Of a stretch of 14,288 bases of DNA, positions 5,392-11,621 are shown one piece after another. Location: the NCBI GenBank assembly GCA_045652125.1, contig JAZRTT010000003.1, positions 1-14,288 of the forward strand. The letters are read 5' to 3'. The position numbers were made by a program, and so were the translations under genes. The notes under the pieces were generated by a model that worked only from the letters and a program-made list of their open reading frames with translations, had not been told where the DNA came from and did no database searches. Source of the DNA: Avoscillospira sp045652125. Lineage in GTDB: Bacteria; Bacillota; Clostridia; Oscillospirales; Oscillospiraceae. Each line of letters begins with the position of its first letter. The stretch's first letter is position 1.

Positions 5392-6640
5392 TCAGATCCC
5401 AGTAAGCCTTCGCCGCCTGCTCTGATTTGTTATCGCCGTATGTATAGTACTGTCTGCCCAAAAGTTCATCCGGCAGATATTGCTGTTTTACCCAATGGTT
5501 AGGATATTGATGGGGATACAAATATCCCTGCTCCCGTTCAAATCCTGCACCGTCTGCGTGAACATTCTGCAATTCTCTGGGCAAATTTCCGGTAATCCCG
5601 GCACGCACATCGGCCATAGCCGCATCAATGGCAGCTTCCACAGAATTGGATTTTGGTGCTGTTGCCAGCAGCAGGCAGGCTTGTGCTAAGGGCAGACGTG
5701 CTTCCGGCAAGCCCAACTGCAGGGCACTATCCACACAGGACTTTACAATGGTCACAGCCTGCGGGTATGCCAGACCGATATCTTCACTGGCAGAGCAGAG
5801 AATCCGCCTGCAGGCACCCTGCAGGTCACCTGCTTCCAAAAGCCTCGCCAGATAATGCATGGCGGCATCAGGATCTGAGCCGCGAAGGGACTTCATTAAA
5901 GCCGAAACCACATCAAAATGCTGGTCCCCTTCCCGGTCATACCGCATCCCTGACCGTTGAGAAGCGGCTTTGGCATCCTCTTGTGTTAAATAAATTTCGG
6001 TGCCCTTCACCACACCGGCGGAAAACAGCAATTCCACAGCGTTGATCGCTTTGCGAATATCTCCGCCACAGGCTGACGCAATTTGCCGAACTGTCTCCGA
6101 TTCCATCACAGCGGTCAGGCCGGTTTTCCGTTCCATATGGGCAACGGCTCGGCAAATCGCTTTTTCCGCCGCCGCCGGGTCAATGGACTTAAATTCAAAC
6201 ACCGTAGACCGGGATAAAATAGCAGAATATACATAAAAATACGGGTTTTCCGTAGTAGAGGCAATGAGCGTGATCCGTCCATTCTCAATGTGTTCCAACA
6301 GGGTCTGCTGCTGCTTTTTCGTAAAATATTGGATTTCATCCAAGTAAAGCAAAATGCCGTTAGGTGCCAGAAATGTATCCAACTGTGCCACGATCTCTTT
6401 GATATCCGAAGAAGAGGCAGTTGTGGCGTTCAGTTTGCATAGTTTTCGATTGGTCTGTGCGGCTATAATATTTGCTACAGTCGTTTTACCCACACCGGAT
6501 GGGCCATAAAAGATCATATTGGGGATCTTCCCACTCTCAATGATCCTCCGCAGCAATGCACCGGGAGCTAAAATGTGATCCTGTCCGCAAACATCGTCCA
6601 ATTCCATCGGCCGCAGTTCATCTGCCAAAGGCTGATACAT
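5378..6640 (-). CDS. rarA: Replication-associated recombination protein RarA (AAA+ ATPase)
   Basis: RarA (MgsA) is a clamp-loader-like AAA+ ATPase acting at stalled replication forks. The 420-residue length is normal. Visible motifs are Walker A GPSGVGKTT (46-54), Walker B ILLYLDEIQ (96-104), sensor 1 TLIASTTENP (124-133) and the SRS arginine-finger motif (143-145), followed by the lid and the tetramerisation domain, with ALMKSLRGSDPDAAMHYLAR and SEDIGLAYPQA typical of the family. The ATG at 6640 follows GGAGGGG. It has its own promoter, whose -35 box lies in the arm of the upstream terminator. Its 3' end overlaps the convergent S1-domain gene by 14 bases. Confidence 0.96.
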   Translation of the reverse strand: MYQPLADELRPMELDDVCGQDHILAPGALLRRIIESGKIPNMIFYGPSGVGKTTVANIIAAQTNRKLCKLNATTASSSDIKEIVAQLDTFLAPNGILLYLDEIQYFTKKQQQTLLEHIENGRITLIASTTENPYFYVYSAILSRSTVFEFKSIDPAAAEKAICRAVAHMERKTGLTAVMESETVRQIASACGGDIRKAINAVELLFSAGVVKGTEIYLTQEDAKAASQRSGMRYDREGDQHFDVVSALMKSLRGSDPDAAMHYLARLLEAGDLQGACRRILCSASEDIGLAYPQAVTIVKSCVDSALQLGLPEARLPLAQACLLLATAPKSNSVEAAIDAAMADVRAGITGNLPRELQNVHADGAGFEREQGYLYPHQYPNHWVKQQYLPDELLGRQYYTYGDNKSEQAAKAYWDLIKKP

Positions 6641-6665
6641 GGGCTACCCCTCCTTTCTTTCTTCT

Positions 6666-6694
6666 ATTATATCGAAAACCACAATGAAAAACAA
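6666..6694 (-). promoter_or_regulatory. Promoter of rarA, nested in a terminator
   Basis: TTGTTT (6689-6694), a 17-base spacer and TATAAT (6666-6671) on the minus strand form a near-consensus promoter. The -35 box overlaps the downstream arm and T-run of the terminator of the DUF4349 gene. Confidence 0.8.
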
Positions 6695-6719
6695 GGCTGC
6701 AAATACTTGCAGCCTTGTT
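6690..6719 (-). terminator. Terminator of the DUF4349 gene
   Basis: AACAAGGCTGCAA (6690-6702) and TTGCAGCCTTGTT (6707-6719) are a perfect 13-bp inverted repeat with loop ATAC, followed by a T-rich tract on the minus strand, 11 bases past the stop codon. Confidence 0.9.
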
Positions 6720-6730
6720 CTCTTTTCCGA

Positions 6731-7732
6731 TTATTCTTCTGACTTTTCTTTGCCCGCTTCTTTCCGGCTGCGTCTGCGTTTACCGATCCGGAAACCGATC
6801 TTCGCAAAGCCAAATCCGACGATTGCAAGAATCAAAAGTGTCGGCACAGCAGAGACCAACCACACGGCAAAGTTCTGCCAACCCCGGGCAAATCCCTTCC
6901 AGCTGTCATGGAAGGCATCTGCTATTTTTTCACCGAAGCTCCGCTGTACCGCTGCAGTAGGTGTATAGACCTCCACTTCCTGAATTTCAAGCGTCACGGT
7001 GGAGTAGGCCAGCTGCTGATCCAGATTGCGAAGTTTTCGCTCGATGCTCTCGATCTCATAGCGGACTTCGCTGAGCCGCGCTTCCAGTGCGATCAGGCTT
7101 TCCAGATCGCCGCTCTCTCCCAACATGGACAAAAGCCGCTCTTCCTGCATATTGAGGCTTTCCAGTCTGGCTTCGTGATCCGTGTACTGAGAGGTCACAT
7201 TTTCCGCTGTACGGCTGGAATTGGTCACATTGCCGATCTGCGCCGTCATGGCCATAAACGAATCAAAGGCATCGGCAGGAATACGGACCACAAAATATCC
7301 CCATCGATTCACAACAGCCGTCGTTCCGTCGGAATTGTAGCTAGTATTGCCGCTGACGTTGGAATCCTGCACAAAGCCGCCGTACTGCTGTACCGCCTTG
7401 TCCAAAGCCAGAAGGGCTTCATCAAATTCTGTAGTCTCCAAGTAACTGCGGCCGGAGTAGATGATCTTCTCGGCGTAAGTTTTGACTTCATCCACATCCA
7501 TAGCGCCGTCCTCACCGGCCGTACCGCCGGCGGACTGCATGGACACAGACATGTCCTCCACAGCCATTTCTTCTTCCACCGGTGCTTCATCCTTGGTGGC
7601 GTACATCATAGGTGCTTCTATGGCTGCCGCCTCTTCCTTGACATTGTCATAGGATTGGGCACCACAGCCGGCAAACAATGTAAGGATCATGGTCAACATC
7701 ACAAAATAAATAAGTAAGTTTCTCTTTTTCAC
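6731..7732 (-). CDS. DUF4349 domain lipoprotein with C-terminal membrane anchor
   Basis: The start is GTG 7732, about 9 bases after AAGGAGA; the nearby ATG is out of frame. The 333-residue product has a lipoprotein signal MKKRNLLIYFVMLTMILTLF with the lipobox FAGC (Cys23 as the lipidated residue). An acidic low-complexity stretch (about 35-85) follows, then a DUF4349 domain with a two-stranded start (VKTYAEKIIYSGRSYLETTEF) and a coiled-coil pair near 205-245 (EARLSEVRYEIESIERKLRN). A membrane helix at about 288-308 and a basic tail end the protein. It is thus anchored at both ends, outside the membrane. DUF4349 proteins have no firm function; envelope sensing or scaffolding is a guess. A good promoter stands at 7775-7802. 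Confidence 0.9.
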   Translation of the reverse strand: MKKRNLLIYFVMLTMILTLFAGCGAQSYDNVKEEAAAIEAPMMYATKDEAPVEEEMAVEDMSVSMQSAGGTAGEDGAMDVDEVKTYAEKIIYSGRSYLETTEFDEALLALDKAVQQYGGFVQDSNVSGNTSYNSDGTTAVVNRWGYFVVRIPADAFDSFMAMTAQIGNVTNSSRTAENVTSQYTDHEARLESLNMQEERLLSMLGESGDLESLIALEARLSEVRYEIESIERKLRNLDQQLAYSTVTLEIQEVEVYTPTAAVQRSFGEKIADAFHDSWKGFARGWQNFAVWLVSAVPTLLILAIVGFGFAKIGFRIGKRRRSRKEAGKEKSEE

Positions 7733-7774
7733 AGGTCATTCTCCTTTCAAGCTGTAGATGGAGTGGTCAATTCC

Positions 7775-7802
7775 ATTCTACCAATCTTGACGAAAGAATC
7801 AA
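7775..7802 (-). promoter_or_regulatory. Promoter of the DUF4349 gene
   Basis: TTGATT (7797-7802), a 16-base spacer and TAGAAT (7775-7780) on the minus strand form a fair sigma-A promoter 43 bases before the GTG start. Confidence 0.65.
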
Positions 7803-7831
7803 TGGCCGGTTCGTAAATTTTTCAAAATTTT

Positions 7832-8431
7832 TCAAAAAATTTCCGCCGTCATAGCAGAAACCTCATAGGCCGTACGGCATTCGCTTTTTTGCTCCAGCAC
7901 TTTCACATAAGTTCTGCTTTGCAGCCGCCCCGTAAGACTCAGGTTGGTACCTACTGTACAGGCTGCAATCTCTCCTGCAGTCCGACCCCAAAAAATACAC
8001 GGAATATAGTCTGCTCTGTGATACGGACGATTCACCGCCAGCATGACATCACAGATCTCCCTCCCCAGGGGTGTACGCCGGTAGATAGGCTCTTTGCAAA
8101 CCGTTCCCGTCAATCTCACATCATTTTGCGGTTCCCCGTCACAGGTCTCCAGATCTTCTGCATAGACAGATATTAACAGCCGGCGGCCGGTAGATGCCCG
8201 GCTGTTAAAAGAGCGGATCTGCCCTTCTACCGACAGCATTGTGCCGCCGGACACATCCATAGCCCCCAATACCTGCTCCGGCACCAGAATCGGCAAATGA
8301 TCCATCGCGCCGGAAAGCCGCTCTACCTCCAAACGAAAGCGGTAAAAACGCTTTTCATGATTCGTATGAGAAAACTGCGGCAGTTCTACCAACGTTCCCC
8401 GCAGCATGATTCGATTGGCCGTATGTTCCAT
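7832..8431 (-). CDS. SSB-like protein with two OB folds
   Basis: The 199-residue protein has two related OB-fold halves: residues 6-95 (NRIMLRGTLVELPQFSH to LISVYAEDLE) and 103-199 (NDVRLTGTVCKEPIYRRTPL, LAVNRPYHRADYIPCIFWG, GTNLSLTGRLQSRTYV). The second half matches single-stranded DNA-binding protein well; the first is divergent. There is no acidic SSB tail (the end is VSAMTAEIF), so it should not recruit the usual SSB partners. It is likely a paralogue of the housekeeping SSB with a special role in DNA or RNA metabolism. ATG 8431 follows GGGGTGGAG. The upstream 50 bases contain a possible sigma-E-type promoter (8450-8478), which would make it a mother-cell gene; this is tentative. Confidence 0.85.
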   Translation of the reverse strand: MEHTANRIMLRGTLVELPQFSHTNHEKRFYRFRLEVERLSGAMDHLPILVPEQVLGAMDVSGGTMLSVEGQIRSFNSRASTGRRLLISVYAEDLETCDGEPQNDVRLTGTVCKEPIYRRTPLGREICDVMLAVNRPYHRADYIPCIFWGRTAGEIAACTVGTNLSLTGRLQSRTYVKVLEQKSECRTAYEVSAMTAEIF

Positions 8432-8449
8432 TGCTCCACCCCATTTTTC

Positions 8450-8478
8450 TTCGTATGGAACATCTTATGAGGATATAA
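8450..8478 (-). promoter_or_regulatory. Possible sigma-E-type promoter of the SSB-like gene
   Basis: On the minus strand TTATATC (8472-8478) and CATACGAA (8450-8457) are 14 bases apart, resembling the B. subtilis sigma-E consensus (ATA-type -35, CATACA-type -10) with two mismatches in each element. No sigma-A promoter competes here. Weak evidence. Confidence 0.3.
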
Positions 8479-8480
8479 AC

Positions 8481-8510
8481 ATAAAAATACCCACAGGCAA
8501 GCCTGTGGGT
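8481..8510 (-). terminator. Terminator of the 138-residue unknown gene
   Basis: ACCCACAGGC (8489-8498), loop AA and GCCTGTGGGT (8501-8510) form a perfect 10-bp stem. A T-rich tract follows on the minus strand, and the stem lies 5 bases beyond the stop codon. Confidence 0.9.
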
Positions 8511-8515
8511 AAGCC

Positions 8516-8932
8516 TTATGCATCCTCTGAACTCAGCACCAGATTATCCGTACCGTTGGCCTCAAATTCCGCAATGTAATCATCCATTCGAGAAACCAGT
8601 TCATCATAATTTTCCCGGGATACCGGCTGGTAGTCCATATCACGCCGAGCCAATTCCTCCGCCAATATCTCAAAAAAGACCGTATCTTCATAATCCATAA
8701 TGGCCTCATGTATACCGCCGTCTGCAAACGCCCGGGATGGCACATCTATACCATGCCACTTTTCCACCAGGCCGCTCATACCTTCCTGCCTGCACTTGGC
8801 AAAGAGTTTGCTCTCTACCTGATCATAGTCTACAAACCGATCTTCTCCCCGGGTGGAGTTGAGAATCCAGTTTCCGATGTACACCAGATCCAACAATCGG
8901 CGAAACTCTTTTTTGCTCAATTCCATTTGCAT
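8516..8932 (-). CDS. Conserved-looking protein of unknown function
   Basis: A 138-residue acidic protein with no membrane segment or signal peptide. The start is set at ATG 8932 because GGGAGG lies 9 bases upstream; an in-frame GTG two codons earlier would be only 3 bases from it. The N-terminus MQMELSKKEFRRLLDLVYIG and the middle DYEDTVFFEILAEELARRD are helical, and the end is very acidic. I do not recognise a named domain. It is a single-gene unit with a TATAAT box at 8982-8987 and its own terminator. Coding status is supported by the ribosome binding site, terminator and length. Confidence 0.8.
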   Translation of the reverse strand: MQMELSKKEFRRLLDLVYIGNWILNSTRGEDRFVDYDQVESKLFAKCRQEGMSGLVEKWHGIDVPSRAFADGGIHEAIMDYEDTVFFEILAEELARRDMDYQPVSRENYDELVSRMDDYIAEFEANGTDNLVLSSEDA

Positions 8933-9043
8933 GGTCACGATCCTCCCTTCCCCTATCCGGGCTGCATACTTTCGTCTCTTTATTATATACTGTGCTCTGC
9001 GGATTTTCTACTGCTAAAATCTCAAAATTTTGTTAAAATATAC

Positions 9044-9072
9044 TTGTGTTCCGGGCTGTTTTAGCATATCAT
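9044..9072 (+). promoter_or_regulatory. Promoter of ddl-DUF1934
   Basis: TTGTGT (9044-9049), a 17-base spacer and TATCAT (9067-9072) form a moderate sigma-A promoter 35 bases upstream of the ddl start. Confidence 0.6.
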
Positions 9073-9107
9073 AGTATGAGTATTTCTTGGAAGTGAGGAT
9101 CTGTATT

Positions 9108-10172
9108 TTGAAAAAACTCAGTGTATGTATTTTGTTCGGCGGAATTTCTCCGGAACATGAGATTTCATTACGGTCTGCCGAATCGGTCCTTAACAATATT
9201 GATCAGGAAAAATACAACGTATTTCCTGTGGGTATCACCAAAGACGGTGACTGGATCCTGTTTGGCGGGGATGATTACAGTATGCTCCCTGCCGGGACCT
9301 GGCAGAATTGCGACAGTAATCGAAGAGCTACCCTGTCCCCTGTTCACGGGCAAGGTCTGCTAAGCTTTGAAAACGATTGTGTCGTCCGGGAACGGATCGA
9401 TGTGGTATTTCCGGTCCTCCATGGTGCAAACGGTGAAGACGGGGCCATTCAGGGCCTCCTGCAAATTGCCGGGATTCCCTATGTGGGACCCCACATTACC
9501 GCAAGTGCTGTCTGCATGGACAAGTGTATGACCAAGCTGGTGGCAGATCAGGTCCATGTTCCCCAGGCCAACTGGGTCCTTGTGACCAAGACCGCCTATG
9601 ACCACGATCCTGAGGCCATTCGCTCCATGATCGAAGGCACATTCTCCTATCCGGTTTTTGTTAAACCCGCAGGCACCGGTTCTTCCGTTGGTGTCTCCAA
9701 GGTCAAGCACCGGGAAAACCTGTTCCATGCGCTGGAAAATGCCCTTAGTTTTGACTCCAAGGTTCTTGTGGAAGAATTCATTGATGGGCAGGAAGTAGAA
9801 TGCGCCGTTCTGGGAAATAAGACCCCTGTGGCCTCTGTCTGCGGTGAAGTGGACTCCGGTGCCGATTTCTATGACTACGAAGCTAAATACGTCACAAATT
9901 CTTCCAATCTCTATATCCCCGCCCGAATCTCTCCTGAAACGGAAGAAATTGTCCGGGATACGGCTGTAAAAATCTATGAGGCTTTGGGCTGCTGCGGTCT
10001 GAGCCGGGTAGACTTCTTTGTTAAGAAAGACGGCAGCGTCATCTTCAATGAGATCAACACCATTCCCGGCTTCACCTCCATCTCTATGTATCCCAAGCTC
10101 TTTGCCGCAAGCGGGATTCCTTATCCAGAGCTGATAGATAAGCTGCTGGACTTGGCTATGGAGTATCACTGA
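9108..10172 (+). CDS. ddl: D-alanine--D-alanine ligase
   Basis: Ddl is an ATP-grasp enzyme that joins two D-alanines for peptidoglycan precursors in the cytoplasm. TTG 9108 is chosen as the start because GTGAGG lies 9 bases before it and it gives the standard N-terminus KKLSVCILFGGISPEHEISL; an upstream in-frame TTG at 9087 has no such site. The product has 354 residues. Motifs include HGANGEDGAIQG, IPYVGPHITASAVCMDK, the glycine-rich loop KPAGTGSSVGVSKV and the metal-binding end FNEINTIPGFTSISMYPKL. The omega loop reads FYDYEAKY, whose tyrosine is typical of D-Ala-D-Ala enzymes and argues against D-lactate specificity. It overlaps the DUF1934 gene by one base (TGATG), so the two are translationally coupled. 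Confidence 0.96.
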   Translation: MKKLSVCILFGGISPEHEISLRSAESVLNNIDQEKYNVFPVGITKDGDWILFGGDDYSMLPAGTWQNCDSNRRATLSPVHGQGLLSFENDCVVRERIDVVFPVLHGANGEDGAIQGLLQIAGIPYVGPHITASAVCMDKCMTKLVADQVHVPQANWVLVTKTAYDHDPEAIRSMIEGTFSYPVFVKPAGTGSSVGVSKVKHRENLFHALENALSFDSKVLVEEFIDGQEVECAVLGNKTPVASVCGEVDSGADFYDYEAKYVTNSSNLYIPARISPETEEIVRDTAVKIYEALGCCGLSRVDFFVKKDGSVIFNEINTIPGFTSISMYPKLFAASGIPYPELIDKLLDLAMEYH

Positions 10173-10606
10173 TGCAGCAGGAAGTTCTGATCCGCCTGCG
10201 CGGCACACAAACCTACGGTACAGAACAGCCGGAAACCATTGAGTTGATCACTCGCGGCACCATGACCGGACGAAACGGAAAATTTGCCATTTCCTATGAG
10301 GAGACCGAAATGACCGGAATCCCCGGCGTTACCACTACCTTCCTGGTCTTTAACCCAAAGCGTATTGTGCTGACCAGAGAGGGTACCATTCACTCCCGGA
10401 TGGTATTTGAACAGGATGTAAAAAACGATGCCTTGTATGACTTGGGATTTGGCAGTCTGATGGTCGGGATTTGCGCCAATAAAATTCAGGTATCCCTCAG
10501 CGAAAACGGTGGTAAACTGATGATCGACTACACCGTGGAAGTTGAACAATCCATGACCAGCCGAAACTGCTACGAGATCTCGATAGAGCCCCTTCCTGAA
10601 ACATAA
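10172..10606 (+). CDS. DUF1934 family beta-barrel protein
   Basis: The 144-residue protein belongs to the DUF1934 (YwiB-like) family: QEVLIRLRGTQTYGTEQPET, MTGIPGVTTTFLVFNPKRIV, HSRMVFEQDVKND and a C-terminal IDYTVEVEQSMTSRNCYEISI strand pair. The family is a calycin-like small barrel of unknown function, often found near cell-envelope or pyrophosphohydrolase genes. It starts at the ATG that overlaps the ddl stop, so it is the second gene of a two-gene operon. Its residue content suggests a cytoplasmic protein, with no signal peptide. Confidence 0.92.
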   Translation: MQQEVLIRLRGTQTYGTEQPETIELITRGTMTGRNGKFAISYEETEMTGIPGVTTTFLVFNPKRIVLTREGTIHSRMVFEQDVKNDALYDLGFGSLMVGICANKIQVSLSENGGKLMIDYTVEVEQSMTSRNCYEISIEPLPET

Positions 10607-10609
10607 AAC

Positions 10610-10653
10610 AACGATGCCTTCCTTGGCTTCACCTAAGGTTGGCATCGTTTTTT
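10610..10653. terminator. Bidirectional terminator between DUF1934 and DUF5662 genes
   Basis: AACGATGCC (10610-10618) pairs with GGCATCGTT (10641-10649), with inner CCTT/AAGG pairing and a T-run to 10653. The minus-strand DUF5662 stop codon lies in the T-run, so the hairpin can serve both convergent transcripts. Confidence 0.85.
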
Positions 10654-11200
10654 ATTCACAAAAGGGTTTATTCTTAAGAACCACACGGCGAACAAACCGG
10701 AACGTTTCCTTTTCCCCTTTGTCCCGGAGCATGACCAACAAAAACCGCAGCTTCTTCAACGTTTCCGGATGAATAGAAGGACTCTCCTTCGCCCGTTCCA
10801 GATATTCCAACGGTGCGGCATCCATGTAGGTTTCCCCACGGTAGATCTTGCAGGCAGCAATGCGATCCATGACCATTTCCACCAAATATGGTGTAGGCAT
10901 AGGAACCGGTCCATATACCCCTGTATCCAGATTTAGGTCTGTCCAATACTCAAAATGATGCTTATTGCGGCCTTTGTGATGAAGCCATGCAGAAGAATAG
11001 CCACAGGCTTCCCGTTCCGCAGCATTGGGACTGCGCTTTCCCCCCTGATAATATCGAAGACCGGTCCGAAATTCCGTCCAACTGTATTTGGACAGGTCGT
11101 GAGTCAGTCCACGCCAAAACAGCCCCACCCGAAAGCAGTTCCACAGCACCATATGCCGATGTTTCGTTATCGTTCTAAAGTGCCCCCATCCATTGCTCAC
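10652..11200 (-). CDS. DUF5662 family protein
   Basis: The 182-residue protein starts at GTG 11200 about 9 bases after AGAGGGG. It matches the DUF5662 family: a helical protein with histidine clusters HFRTITKHRHMV (7-18), THDLSKYSWTEF (33-44) and HHKGRNKHHFEYW (74-86). The HD pair at 34-35 and the spaced histidines suggest a metal-binding, HD-like hydrolase fold; substrate and reaction are unknown. It stands directly downstream of the sigK 3' half on the same strand, and its promoter begins in the sigK stop codon, so after element excision it might also be reached by read-through from sigK. Confidence 0.85.
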   Translation of the reverse strand: MSNGWGHFRTITKHRHMVLWNCFRVGLFWRGLTHDLSKYSWTEFRTGLRYYQGGKRSPNAAEREACGYSSAWLHHKGRNKHHFEYWTDLNLDTGVYGPVPMPTPYLVEMVMDRIAACKIYRGETYMDAAPLEYLERAKESPSIHPETLKKLRFLLVMLRDKGEKETFRFVRRVVLKNKPFCE

Positions 11201-11230
11201 AGTTCTGTCCCCTCTTTCTGTCTTTTGAAA

Positions 11231-11259
11231 AGTATAGCCAACTTTTATCTTTCCGTCAA
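11231..11259 (-). promoter_or_regulatory. Promoter of the DUF5662 gene, overlapping the sigK stop
   Basis: TTGACG (11254-11259), a 17-base spacer and TATACT (11231-11236) on the minus strand form a near-consensus sigma-A promoter. The -35 box contains the TGA stop of sigK (11256-11258). Confidence 0.85.
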
Positions 11260-11621
11260 GGTCGATATTCGGATAAAGCCTGTTCCAGCTTTTGAAGTGC
11301 CTTCTTTTCTATCCGTGAAATATACGATCGGCTGATTCCGTATCGTACTGCGATTTCCCGCTGGGTCAACGGTGTTAACCCCCCAAGTCCATACCGCAAT
11401 GCCACAATCTCCCGTTCCCGCTGATTCAGGTGCGTTTCCAATGCATGATACAGCTTGTTTTTCATCTCTTTTCCGCTGAGATCGTCAAACAAATCTTCGT
11501 CAGAACTGACCACTTCCATAAGAGACAAAGCGTTTCCGTCTTTACCGGTCTCTATATACTCCGATAATGATACATCCTGCGCCGTTTTTTTCTGACTGCG
11601 GAAATACATCAGGATCTCATT
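11256..11621 (-). CDS. sigK: sigK 3' half (late mother-cell sigma factor, split gene)
   Basis: 121 codons encode the C-terminal half of sigma-K, from NEILMYFRSQKK in region 2.4 through region 3 (TAQDVSLSEYIETGKDGN) to region 4 with its helix-turn-helix (REREIVALRYGLGG, TQREIAVRYGISRSYISRIE, KKALQKLEQ). Residues upstream of Asn are not sigma-like: in this frame they are the recombinase 3' end read out of frame (VRIA), and no ribosome binding site precedes the only upstream TTG. The gene is therefore split at codons equivalent to IENEILM, the site used by known skin elements. The 5' half is not in the window and should lie on the same strand beyond 14288. In the unrearranged state this half should be silent. 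If no 5' half exists, it is a pseudogene. Confidence 0.92.
   Translation of the reverse strand, partial: NEILMYFRSQKKTAQDVSLSEYIETGKDGNALSLMEVVSSDEDLFDDLSGKEMKNKLYHALETHLNQREREIVALRYGLGGLTPLTQREIAVRYGISRSYISRIEKKALQKLEQALSEYRP
11617..11621. other. Proposed attachment-site core (AATGA on the minus strand)
   Basis: The break between sigK coding sequence and element falls at the pentamer AATGA. This is the same word reported as the crossover core in the B. subtilis skin element. Here it also contains the TGA stop of the recombinase. The exact crossover dinucleotide cannot be placed without the other attachment site. Confidence 0.7.

Noticed and set aside
7815..7843. AT-rich repeat (two TTTTGAAAAAT units on the minus strand) at the end of the SSB-like gene
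   Set aside because: It could form a weak A/T hairpin, but the stem has no G-C pairs and the loop is too small for a convincing terminator.
9108..10172. Vancomycin-resistance type ligase (VanG/VanC-like)
   Set aside because: The N-terminus has some similarity, but the omega loop FYDYEAKY is that of D-Ala-D-Ala ligases and no van regulators or vanT/vanXY genes are nearby.
9360..10208. 282-codon minus-strand frame opposite ddl
   Set aside because: ddl on the plus strand has every ATP-grasp motif; the antisense frame resembles no family and lacks a ribosome binding site.
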